A stretch of DNA of 64,000 nucleotides from CCMP332 sp040218795 (GTDB lineage Bacteria > Bacteroidota > Bacteroidia > Cytophagales > CCMP332): positions 124,001 to 188,000 of the forward strand of contig JAVJQT010000007.1 of assembly GCA_040218795.1 (NCBI GenBank). The letters are read 5' to 3'. The position numbers and the translations under genes are program-made. Positions 43,850 through 52,159 of the stretch are shown piece by piece; position 1 is the first letter of the stretch, and every line of letters begins with the position of its first letter. The notes under the pieces were generated by a model. That model did not search any database. It saw nothing but the letters and a program-made list of their open reading frames with translations, and had not been told where the DNA came from.

Positions 43850-44998
43850 ATGGAAAATTTTACTTCTTATAACCCTACTAAAATCGAATTTGGTAAAGGT
43901 TGTGTATCCAAATTGGGAGATGATGCCTCAAGCTATGGAAATAAGGCTTTAATACTTATTGGAAAAGGATCGGTCAAGAAAAACGGTGTTTTGGATCAGG
44001 TAGTGGACGCTTTAAAAAAAGCGGGAATAAGCTATGAAATATTTGAAGGTGTTAAATCCAATCCTGAATTTGAAACCGCAGATAAAGCGACTTCTGTGGC
44101 TAAAGAAACAGGCTGCCAAATGATTATACCCGTAGGAGGGGGATCAGTTATTGACACAGCCAAAGCAGTGGCCATGGGCTTTTACAGAGATCATAGCATT
44201 TGGGATTTTTATGTTAAAAATGCGGAGGCCCCGACAAAGGCCTTGCCGATTATTTCTGTGCTTACATTGGCAGCAACCGGCACTGAAATGAATCAGTTTA
44301 CGGTCATTCAAAATACGAGAGAAGGTAGAAAATACGGGTTTGGAAGCCCATTATTGCATCCAAAAACATCCTATTTGGATCCTGAATTTACCAAATCAGT
44401 ACCTATGGATTATACGGCCTATGGTATTTCCGATTTGATTGCACATACATTGGAGCAATATTTCGACCCCTCTGATGCTCCGCTCAGCGATGCCATAGCT
44501 TCAGATATTATTTCGCAGGCCATCAGATATGGATTAGAATTAAAGGACAACCCACAGGATTACGATGCCAGAGCCAATATCATGTGGTTAGCTACCATGG
44601 CGCTGAACGGAACTTTGAGGCAAGGTAAAAAAGGAGGCGATTGGGGTGTGCATGGTTTTGAGCACAGCTTGAGTGTGCTTTATGATATCGCCCACGGCGC
44701 GGGTCTTTCAATAGTTTATCCGGCCTGGATGAAAGTATTTTTCAATGATAATTCAAAAAAACTGCAATATTTATCCGAGAGAGTGTTTGGCTCTGCCGAT
44801 CCCAAAGTATTTATTGATGGCCTGGAAGATTTTTTTAAAACCATCGGAACACCGGTAAGACTAAAAGAGGCTGGGATCCAGGAAAATGCCAGGCAGAAAA
44901 TTGTTGAAAATCTTAAAAAGAACAAGGTCAACGGCGCTTTTTTTAAGATGAACGATGACGTTTACAACAGCTTGCTCGACAGAATGTGGGAGAATTAA
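43850..44998 (+). CDS. Iron-containing alcohol dehydrogenase (YqhD/BDH-like)
   Basis: A 382-residue group III NAD(P)-dependent alcohol dehydrogenase. Features are NPTKIEFGKG, the nucleotide-binding PVGGGSVIDTAKA, and metal-binding residues in SDLIAHTLEQYF and HGFEHSLSVLYDIAHGAGLSIVYPAW. Sequence order and length match YqhD and butanol dehydrogenases, which reduce a broad range of aldehydes in the cytoplasm. The stop overlaps the convergent alkB stop by 4 bp. Confidence 0.94.
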   Translation: MENFTSYNPTKIEFGKGCVSKLGDDASSYGNKALILIGKGSVKKNGVLDQVVDALKKAGISYEIFEGVKSNPEFETADKATSVAKETGCQMIIPVGGGSVIDTAKAVAMGFYRDHSIWDFYVKNAEAPTKALPIISVLTLAATGTEMNQFTVIQNTREGRKYGFGSPLLHPKTSYLDPEFTKSVPMDYTAYGISDLIAHTLEQYFDPSDAPLSDAIASDIISQAIRYGLELKDNPQDYDARANIMWLATMALNGTLRQGKKGGDWGVHGFEHSLSVLYDIAHGAGLSIVYPAWMKVFFNDNSKKLQYLSERVFGSADPKVFIDGLEDFFKTIGTPVRLKEAGIQENARQKIVENLKKNKVNGAFFKMNDDVYNSLLDRMWEN

Positions 44999-45582
44999 TT
45001 AATCTTTCTAAAAGTCAGATTAATTCTCTGTTCGTGAATCTTTTTGCTTTTGGCAATGCTGTGCTGCCAATTGTGTTGGGTTTCCCCTTTCATTATTAGC
45101 AGAGAGCCATTGTTCAAATTGATCTTAAAGGGGCCTGCTTCAATGGTCTTTTTCGGGCGAAATTTAAAGTCACGCGCGGCTCCAATACTCAGTGAAGCTA
45201 TGCAGGGATTCTTCCCCAGCTCTTTTTCATCGTCGCTGTGCCAGCCCATGCTGTCATTGCCATCGCGGTAATAATTGAGCAAAACAAGATTAAAATCAGC
45301 TTCAGCTATGGCTTCTACATTTTGTTTAATCGATAATAAATAATCCGGCCAAGGGGCTGTTTTTTGGGTTAATCCAGAATAGGTATATTTCACACCAGCG
45401 TCTGCATAAATCGAGGTTAAACGGGGTTGTATATGCCATTTGCCAAATATTTGTATCTCATCCTGATTCCAGGTGCTTGACTTTAATATCTGATCTAAAA
45501 GTTTTTGGGATTCAGATTCAGACAAAAAATTAGGGTGAAGAAGCAATTCCCCACCCTTTATATTAAAAGTCTGCATATTCAA
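44995..45582 (-). CDS. alkB: AlkB-like alpha-ketoglutarate-dependent dioxygenase
   Basis: A 195-residue Fe(II)/2-oxoglutarate oxygenase that repairs alkylated bases by oxidative demethylation. The iron site is WHSDDE (His and Asp) with the distal His in QHNWQHSI; the 2-oxoglutarate-binding Arg residues lie in EQRINLTFR. PRLTSIYAD and NYYRDGNDSMG are family-typical, closest to the short ALKBH2/3-like bacterial type. It is 2 bp downstream of the hydroxylase gene, so probably in one transcript. Confidence 0.93.
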   Translation of the reverse strand: MNMQTFNIKGGELLLHPNFLSESESQKLLDQILKSSTWNQDEIQIFGKWHIQPRLTSIYADAGVKYTYSGLTQKTAPWPDYLLSIKQNVEAIAEADFNLVLLNYYRDGNDSMGWHSDDEKELGKNPCIASLSIGAARDFKFRPKKTIEAGPFKINLNNGSLLIMKGETQHNWQHSIAKSKKIHEQRINLTFRKIN

Positions 45583-45584
45583 TG

Positions 45585-46568
45585 TTATGCCGCTGCCATT
45601 TCCCTTGAGGAATTAGAGACGGGTTTTTTTATTTCCACTTTTTCTTTCTCCTCCTGCATTTCCTTGACAGTTTTTCTTGAGCCATCAGGACTCCATCCGG
45701 GAGGGCCGAAAACATACATGAATTTTTCTTTCCAGTTTTTAGTGCTCTTTACATCCTGCCAGATATCACGGTACTCATGCGATACTATAACCAATGGATT
45801 GTAGGACTGCGGTGGATGTAAAACGCCAAATTTTATTTCCTGACTATCGTCCAATACTTTATGCGTTCCAAATATTCTATCGAAAATGTTTAGATACCCA
45901 CCGTGGTTTTTATCAAGGTAATCAATATTGGAAGAATGATGTACCTGATGCTGTTTGTGAGTGTTCATGAATTTTTCCAAAAACCCGAGATAAGGGACAA
46001 ATTTGGAATGCAATTGAAATTGCCATAGCGACTGAATGGCAAGGCAGGTCAATACCATAATTGGGTGAAATCCCAGCGCCGGCAACCACAACCAGAAAAC
46101 TGGTTTGTAAAACAAGGTCACCCAACCATTTCTTATGGCGGTTCCAAGATTGAAATTATCAGAGGAGTGATGCACGATATGTGCTGCCCAAAGCACTCTG
46201 ATTTCATGACTCAATCGATGATGCCAGTAATAATTAAAATCATCTAAAAACTGACAGATGAGGAACATGTACCATTCAAACCCAAATGATGCATATCCTA
46301 AAATATTTTTATACCAACCTGTGGCCGGGTCGTATACATTAAATAATTCATATACCGCGAAAAATAGAAAAAAGGCCCATGCTTTTGATGCAACTGAAAG
46401 TATAGTTGCACCGAGGCCCATCGATGTGCTCGCGGCGAAATCCTTCCATTGGTACAATTCTTTATCGTACTTTAAACTGAAAATGATTTCTGTAAGAATC
46501 AGGACTCCAAAGGCGATGCCACCCCAGGGCATCAGAATTCCTTGGCTGTAATCAGGGATGTCTACCAT
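45585..46568 (-). CDS. Membrane fatty-acid hydroxylase / sterol desaturase family protein (second copy)
   Basis: A 327-residue membrane di-iron protein with HHRLSH (116-121), HIVHH (130-134) and a third cluster in THKQHQVHHSSN. The following NIDYLDKNHGGYLNIFDRIFGTH again resembles alkylglycerol monooxygenase-like proteins. It is a diverged paralogue of the protein at 16281: same motif order, but shorter at the C-terminus and with a polar tail. The lipid substrate is unknown. Confidence 0.87.
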   Translation of the reverse strand: MVDIPDYSQGILMPWGGIAFGVLILTEIIFSLKYDKELYQWKDFAASTSMGLGATILSVASKAWAFFLFFAVYELFNVYDPATGWYKNILGYASFGFEWYMFLICQFLDDFNYYWHHRLSHEIRVLWAAHIVHHSSDNFNLGTAIRNGWVTLFYKPVFWLWLPALGFHPIMVLTCLAIQSLWQFQLHSKFVPYLGFLEKFMNTHKQHQVHHSSNIDYLDKNHGGYLNIFDRIFGTHKVLDDSQEIKFGVLHPPQSYNPLVIVSHEYRDIWQDVKSTKNWKEKFMYVFGPPGWSPDGSRKTVKEMQEEKEKVEIKKPVSNSSREMAAA

Positions 46569-46710
46569 TTTAAATTCGCTTTCACATTTCTACAAGCCGC
46601 AAATATATGAATTCAGTTTTTTTCATTTGAATTAATTAATTATTAAGAATTAATATAAAGTCAGAATCGTAAAATTTCCGATGCTTTTATTTTATTATTT
46701 CAATTCCAAA

Positions 46711-46742
46711 TTTGATGGTCTGTATCAAATTGAACTAATTTG
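46711..46742 (+). promoter_or_regulatory. Probable Bacteroidota promoter of the RlpA gene
   Basis: TTTG at 46711-46714, a 21-nt spacer, then TAATTTG at 46736-46742, close to the -33 TTTG and -7 TAnnTTTG consensus (the -7 is one base short). The ATG follows 17 bp later. Confidence 0.4.
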
Positions 46743-46759
46743 ACATTAAATAAAATATT

Positions 46760-47458
46760 ATGAACTATCGCAGTCTGCCTCTTTGCCTTTTACTCCTATT
46801 AATTTGGTCCTCCGCAATATCTCAAAGCGTATTTAAGCAAAAAGGAACTGCCAGTTTTTATGATGATCGTTTTGAAGGGAAAGAAACAGCAAGTGGGGAT
46901 AAATACCGGGCTTCAAAATTGACGGCAGCACATCTTATGCTTCCATTTGGCACGATTGTAAAGGTTACAAATATAAAGAATGGGAATTTTGTTGAGGTGG
47001 AAATTAACGATAGAGGGCCATTTGTAGAAGGTCGCTTAATTGATCTGTCTAAATCTGCAGCCGAAGCCCTAGCTTTTGTTCATGAAGGATTGGCTGAGGT
47101 AGAAATTGAAGTGGTGGAACACAGCGACCATATGGAAAAAGGGAAATCGAGTCATAAAAGAGCCAACAGAGATGTACCTGAACATAAAAAGGAATTTTAC
47201 GAAGTACATGCTGAAGCATTAAGCCCGGCCGGGTTTGGGGTGCAGATCGCCACCTTTAGAGAATTAACAAACATGATGGAAACCATTCACAACCTGAAAA
47301 AGTCTTATCAGAAAAAAGTCATTGTAGAGGTTGTAGATGTAAACCAGGTGCCTGTTTATAAGGTAATAATCGGGCATATAAAAAATGCCAAAAAAGCTCA
47401 GGAACTGCAAGAGACTTTGAAAAATCAGTATTCGGATTGCTTCGTTTATGAATTTTGA
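46760..47458 (+). CDS. rlpA: RlpA-like double-psi beta-barrel protein with SPOR domain
   Basis: A 232-residue exported protein (signal ending SAISQS). Residues about 25-115 form the RlpA double-psi barrel: GTASFYDDRFEGKETASGDKY, LPFGTIVKV.N, INDRGPFVEGRLIDLSKSAAEAL. The Asp in NDRGPF is the catalytic residue of RlpA lytic transglycosylases. Residues about 155-232 fit a SPOR domain, which binds denuded peptidoglycan at the septum. Role by family: septal cell-wall processing. Its 3' end overlaps the convergent acyltransferase gene by 13 bp. Confidence 0.92.
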   Translation: MNYRSLPLCLLLLLIWSSAISQSVFKQKGTASFYDDRFEGKETASGDKYRASKLTAAHLMLPFGTIVKVTNIKNGNFVEVEINDRGPFVEGRLIDLSKSAAEALAFVHEGLAEVEIEVVEHSDHMEKGKSSHKRANRDVPEHKKEFYEVHAEALSPAGFGVQIATFRELTNMMETIHNLKKSYQKKVIVEVVDVNQVPVYKVIIGHIKNAKKAQELQETLKNQYSDCFVYEF

Positions 47459-49215
47459 CTTTCCTCCTTCATCTCTTTATTGAGCTTTTCAACCATATCA
47501 GAATTTAAATTTTTAAGATCGAGAATCATCAAACCGTCCAGCGAATTGTTGAAATGAGGATCGACATTGAAACCGATTATCTCAGCGTTTTCCTTTATAT
47601 ATTTCTTGAGCAAAACAGGAATTGACAAATGAAAGGGCTCGATGCCTGCAATGGTTTTATCAATTTGTGTGAAGGTATTTTTATCCATTCCTTCCATCAG
47701 TATTTCTGAATCCACGCGCTTCAAACCGAGTTTGAAATTTTTTCTGGCCTTGATAAACCTTGCCAGTTCTTTATTGTAATGAAATTTCTTGATATAGGCG
47801 ACCAATAAATTTTTTGAAAGCCGGGAATAGGAATTGCTAATACTAACCGGCCCGATGATATACAAATATTCGGGATGATGCATTAAATGATGCAAGATTC
47901 CTTTCCACAATAAAAACAAAGGAAGTGGTTTTTTCTGATGCTTTTTAACTACAAATGACCGACCGAGTTCAAGTGACTTTTCGAGATAGGGATTAAATTC
48001 ATCATCAATTTTAAAAAGGCTGTGAATGTAAAACCCGCGTTTACCATAGCGCTGCATTATGTCCATTCCCCGGCCTATGCGGTAGGCTGCTATAATTTCT
48101 TTTTCCAGGGTATCCCAAACAAATAAATGCTGATAATACAAGTCATAAGCATCCAGATCGCGCTCTTTGTTGGTGCCTTCCCCAACTTCCCTGAATGTAA
48201 TTTCGCGAAGCCGTCCCAGTTCTTTTAAAATATGAGGAATTTCATCCGACCGGGAGATGTAAACCCTGAAATTATTTTTCTCCAGGATTATTTGATTTTT
48301 AATGGTCTCTATTTCCTTTTCTATCTGTTCCTGTGGCTCTTTTTCGCAAATAGGCATTGCTTTGCGCAAGTCAGAGAATTTTGGCAAATAAAACTTTTTC
48401 ACATCGAGTGAGGCATTGAGCGAATAGGTTTTAGCCCTTAGGTAACGCGCGTAATTATCATATCTCACGAACCGGTCCTGATCCGAAATGGAAATAGGCC
48501 TTCCAATTCGCACTTTGATTGTGGCATTTTTCTTTTTTAAAAATTCTGAAGCCAGTGTGGCGGTTCTCAACATGGGGTGGATTAATCCCAGCAATTGAAA
48601 TACAACACTATTGCCCCCTTTAAAATAGATTGGCACTACCGGAACTCTTGCTTTCTTCACCAGTTTCATCGATGGCAATTGCCATTGGCGGTCTGAAATT
48701 ATTTGTTCCCCCTTTGGATGCAAACTCGCTACCTCTCCGGCTGGAAAAATCCCGATAGGTTTTCCCATATCTAAATGTTTTAATGCCTCTCTCATACCTC
48801 CGAGACTTCCGGAGCTACCATCAAAAGGATTTACAGGGATAAAAAAATTCTCTATGGGCCCAATTTTTTTCAAAAGGAAATTGGCCACTACTTTAAAATC
48901 AGGACGACGGGAGGCCACAAGATACAGAAGTAATATTCCGTCGAGCATGCCAAAAGGATGATTGGAAACAGTAATGAAAGCCCCTTCTTTCGGAATATTT
49001 TCATAATCAATCTCGTTTATATCGATTTGAATATTTAATTCCTCCAGTAGTTTTTCGATAAATGAAAAATCCTGATTCTCCGCAATTTGAAGATAAAGTT
49101 TATTGAGATTGCTCAAACCGGTTATCTTCATCAACAGTCCTGCCGCTAGTTCCAATCTGAATTTGTGCAGATTAGTGGCATTTATAAATTCTTTTTTATT
49201 TAACAGATCTTCCAT
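47446..49215 (-). CDS. Two-domain acyltransferase, OlsF-like (ornithine lipid synthesis)
   Basis: A 589-residue fusion. The N-terminal half is a PlsC-type O-acyltransferase: NHPFGMLD (85-92), FIPVNPFDGSSGS, FPAGEVAS (157-164), VVPIYFKGGNS. The C-terminal part (about 305-480) is an acetyltransferase-fold (Acetyltransf_5/hemolysin-like) domain: RVYISRSDEIPHILKELGRLREITFREVGEGT and RIGRG. This order is that of OlsF, which makes ornithine lipids in Serratia and Flavobacterium by N-acylating ornithine and then O-acylating it. A plain hemolysin-like acyltransferase annotation is the alternative. Confidence 0.85.
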   Translation of the reverse strand: MEDLLNKKEFINATNLHKFRLELAAGLLMKITGLSNLNKLYLQIAENQDFSFIEKLLEELNIQIDINEIDYENIPKEGAFITVSNHPFGMLDGILLLYLVASRRPDFKVVANFLLKKIGPIENFFIPVNPFDGSSGSLGGMREALKHLDMGKPIGIFPAGEVASLHPKGEQIISDRQWQLPSMKLVKKARVPVVPIYFKGGNSVVFQLLGLIHPMLRTATLASEFLKKKNATIKVRIGRPISISDQDRFVRYDNYARYLRAKTYSLNASLDVKKFYLPKFSDLRKAMPICEKEPQEQIEKEIETIKNQIILEKNNFRVYISRSDEIPHILKELGRLREITFREVGEGTNKERDLDAYDLYYQHLFVWDTLEKEIIAAYRIGRGMDIMQRYGKRGFYIHSLFKIDDEFNPYLEKSLELGRSFVVKKHQKKPLPLFLLWKGILHHLMHHPEYLYIIGPVSISNSYSRLSKNLLVAYIKKFHYNKELARFIKARKNFKLGLKRVDSEILMEGMDKNTFTQIDKTIAGIEPFHLSIPVLLKKYIKENAEIIGFNVDPHFNNSLDGLMILDLKNLNSDMVEKLNKEMKEESQNS

Positions 49216-49335
49216 ATTGCATTTGGGCTATTAAATTAAGCTTTATTCTTTTTCCTCACGTAAATTTTTTCGATGAAAATCAACAAAGATTTTTATTAAG
49301 CGTTTAAAAAAGAGAATCGAAACAAATACTATTCT

Positions 49336-49878
49336 ATGAAACGATTAATTGCATTAACTTTTGCACTTGGCTTAATTGGTTTGAATAATCTACAAGCTCA
49401 ATCTCCATTTCCGGATATTGCGGGAATTACGCTCGAAGACAATTCCATGATAGTTCCGAAAGATTTCAAGGGCAAGAAAACCATTGTAGGACTCGCATTT
49501 TCAAAAAAGTCCGATGAAGATTTGAGATCCTGGTTTGAACCCGCTTACCGAACATTTATCGACCCTCCAAAAAACAGTCTTATTCCTGTAACAGATTACG
49601 ATGTTAATATAATTTTCATCCCAATGCTTAAAGGCGCAGCAAAGGCGGCAAGCGGTAAAATCGTAAAGAAAATGAAAGAGGGGATTGATCCCCGTCTTCA
49701 TTCTTATATCCTCGTATATGAGGGGAGTATTAACGATTATAAAGAGGTTTTAAATTTTGGCGCCAAAAATGTTCCCTATTTCTTTATCCTCGATGAGGAA
49801 GGAAATATTTTGCACAATACATCCGGAGAATATTCGGACGAAAAATTTGATGAGATCACAAACCTTCTGGAAGAATAA
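49336..49878 (+). CDS. Exported thioredoxin-fold protein without cysteines
   Basis: A 180-residue protein with a signal peptide (ending NLQAQ). The mature part has the order of a peroxiredoxin/TlpA-like fold: FPDIAGITLEDNSMIVPKDFKGKKTIVGLAF, then a C-terminal KNVPYFFILDEEGNIL with the cis-Pro strand. There is no cysteine anywhere in the protein, so redox catalysis is excluded. It is somewhat similar to ATP10-like chaperone-type proteins. A binding or chaperone role in the periplasm is a guess. Confidence 0.78.
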   Translation: MKRLIALTFALGLIGLNNLQAQSPFPDIAGITLEDNSMIVPKDFKGKKTIVGLAFSKKSDEDLRSWFEPAYRTFIDPPKNSLIPVTDYDVNIIFIPMLKGAAKAASGKIVKKMKEGIDPRLHSYILVYEGSINDYKEVLNFGAKNVPYFFILDEEGNILHNTSGEYSDEKFDEITNLLEE

Positions 49879-49980
49879 TTATGTCGTTAATAGCTTCATT
49901 ATTAAATACTTGATAATTTCTCGAATTTGTAATACTTTAGGCTATTAAGTCAATTAATTGAAACGCCTAAATCAAGAACA

Positions 49981-50943
49981 ATGAGCATGAGTCGCAATCT
50001 CGTTCGAGATGCAATATTTGGGTTCGCAGTTGGAGATGCTCTGGGATTACCTGTTGAATATAAATCAAGATCGGTATTAAAAAATGATCCCGTGGTTGGC
50101 ATGCGTCAGAATGGGACTCATAGTCAACCGGCAGGAACCTGGTCAGATGACAGTTCACTTTCTTTTATTTTCATGGAAAGTCTTTGCAATGGATATAATG
50201 TAAAAGACTTCTGTAAAAAACTAACCGATTTTTATTTCCGAAATTACTGGACCCCACATGGTAAATTATTTCACCTTGAAACTTCTACCAAGAATGCCAT
50301 TGAACGATTGAACAGAGGCGTAAGCCCGGAAGAATCAGGCGATTTCGAGGACTATGCCACTGGGAACGGAGCTCTGATGAGAATTTTACCCCTCGCATTT
50401 GATGTGCTTGAAGACGATGTGGAAAACAGGTATAAAAAGATCAAAGAAATTTCATCTATTACACATAGCAATCAAAAATCTGTCTTAGCCTGCTTTATTT
50501 ATATTGAGTTTTGCATTCAATTGATAAATGGCAATAACAAATTGATGGCCTACAAAAAAATGCAGGATAAGGTCAATGAATTTATTAGGAATCACGAGGA
50601 ATTGAATAAAAAAGTCATTGCAGATTATGACAGAATTTTAAAGAATTCGATTTCAACCTATTACGAATCTGAAATTAAAGCCTCCTGTTATGTAATTCAC
50701 TCTCTTGAAGCGGTACTATGGTCTTTTATGAAAAGCCGTTCTTATACCGAATGCGTCTTAAAGGCTGTTAATTTAGGCGAAGACACAGATACAAACGCCG
50801 CACTTTCAGGAGCTCTCGCCGCGATCTTTTACGGAGGTGATAAAATACCTGAAGAATGGATCAACGTCCTTCCTAAGAAAAAAGAAATAGAAGAATTGGC
50901 CTTTCGTTATCAAGATACTCTAGTTCAATCGGCTCAAGTTTAA
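49981..50943 (+). CDS. ADP-ribosylglycohydrolase family protein
   Basis: A 320-residue DraG/ARH-fold enzyme: FGFAVGDALGLPVEY, the metal-binding GTWSDDSSLSFIFMESL, TGNGALMRILPLAF, and the C-terminal NLGEDTDTNAALSGALAAIFYGGDKIP with the second set of acidic ligands. The binuclear Mg site appears complete. Such enzymes remove ADP-ribose from proteins or small molecules; the target is unknown and no ADP-ribosyltransferase is seen nearby. The gene stands alone. Confidence 0.93.
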   Translation: MSMSRNLVRDAIFGFAVGDALGLPVEYKSRSVLKNDPVVGMRQNGTHSQPAGTWSDDSSLSFIFMESLCNGYNVKDFCKKLTDFYFRNYWTPHGKLFHLETSTKNAIERLNRGVSPEESGDFEDYATGNGALMRILPLAFDVLEDDVENRYKKIKEISSITHSNQKSVLACFIYIEFCIQLINGNNKLMAYKKMQDKVNEFIRNHEELNKKVIADYDRILKNSISTYYESEIKASCYVIHSLEAVLWSFMKSRSYTECVLKAVNLGEDTDTNAALSGALAAIFYGGDKIPEEWINVLPKKKEIEELAFRYQDTLVQSAQV

Positions 50944-50994
50944 AAGGCTTTTATATTTTAGCCAGATCAATTTCGGTTTTAATATATTCTATTC

Positions 50995-52086
50995 ATGAAA
51001 AGATATTTTGTATTAAGTTTTTCTCTTCTCATCCTCTTATTTAGCTCATGCGAGGAAATTAGGAATAATACCAGCACCAAAAAAAATAGCCAGGGCGCTT
51101 ATGGCGAAGTGGTTCTTGTAATGGATTCATTACAATGGGAATCTGAGCTGGGATATGCATTAAAAACTACTTTTCAAAAACCATTTCCTGGACTACCCCA
51201 GGCAGAAGCTTATTTTAATTTGAGACATATTAAACCATCCTTATTCGATGGCTTATTAAAATACCAATCCACAATTATCTACGTCACTACGTTGGATAAC
51301 AACTCAAAGGCCAATAGGAGAATTCAGGGTTATTTTTCAAAAAAATCACTCAATAAAATAAAGAAAGACGGAACGGAATTCATTTATACCAGGAAAGACG
51401 AGTTTGCAAAAAACCAATTGGTAATTCACCTCTATGGCCGGAATGAAAAGGAGCTTATTGAAAATGTGAAAAACAATGAACAGAACATTATCGACATGAT
51501 CGATGATCATGAAAGAAGAAGAATTCAATTGGAATTGTACCGAGGTAAGGAAGAAAAAGATTTGACCAAGTACCTAAAAAACAAACATGAGTATGGTTTC
51601 AGAGTACCATTCGGATACGATCTGGCAGTTGATCGCGACACATTTGTTTGGATGAGTCAATTGGGGACAGATCTTTTCAGGAATCTTATAATAGCACGGA
51701 AAAATTACTTATCAGAAGCCGAGTTTGAAAAAGATTCTATCATTAATTGGAGAAATGAAATTGGCAAAAATCATCTTTTTGGTAGTGGTGAAAAAGACAC
51801 TGTTTCCTATATGCTCACGGATGAAAAGTATTTGCCGGTAATTAGTAAAAAAGTGGATTTCAACGGAAAATTTGCCATTGAATGCCGCGGTCTATGGAAA
51901 CTCAAAAACAACACAAGGGGAGGCCCTTTTGTCTCCTATACCTTTGTGGATGAAGCCTCAAATCAGATGTATTATGTGGAGGGCTTCCTGTATGCTCCCA
52001 ATAAAATAAAAAGGCATATAGTAAGAGAGCTGGAAGCGGTGTTATATACATTCAAAATATATTCTGAAGAAGATATAGAATCATAA
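50995..52086 (+). CDS. DUF4837 family lipoprotein
   Basis: A 363-residue lipoprotein (lipobox LLFSSC, Cys19). Conserved features are GAYGEVVLVMDSLQWES, FNLRHIKP, FRVPFGYDLAVDRDTFVWMSQLG, and the C-terminal FVDEASNQMYYVEGFLYAP. This is DUF4837, restricted to Bacteroidota as far as I know, with no established function; it is usually next to the malic enzyme gene. Here it precedes maeB by 73 bp on the same strand. Confidence 0.88.
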   Translation: MKRYFVLSFSLLILLFSSCEEIRNNTSTKKNSQGAYGEVVLVMDSLQWESELGYALKTTFQKPFPGLPQAEAYFNLRHIKPSLFDGLLKYQSTIIYVTTLDNNSKANRRIQGYFSKKSLNKIKKDGTEFIYTRKDEFAKNQLVIHLYGRNEKELIENVKNNEQNIIDMIDDHERRRIQLELYRGKEEKDLTKYLKNKHEYGFRVPFGYDLAVDRDTFVWMSQLGTDLFRNLIIARKNYLSEAEFEKDSIINWRNEIGKNHLFGSGEKDTVSYMLTDEKYLPVISKKVDFNGKFAIECRGLWKLKNNTRGGPFVSYTFVDEASNQMYYVEGFLYAPNKIKRHIVRELEAVLYTFKIYSEEDIES

Positions 52087-52159
52087 CAAGCTCCGCCCTT
52101 TCGTACAATTGATTATTACTTATTGATATGGCTATATTTGCCATTAAAGAACCTCGCAT

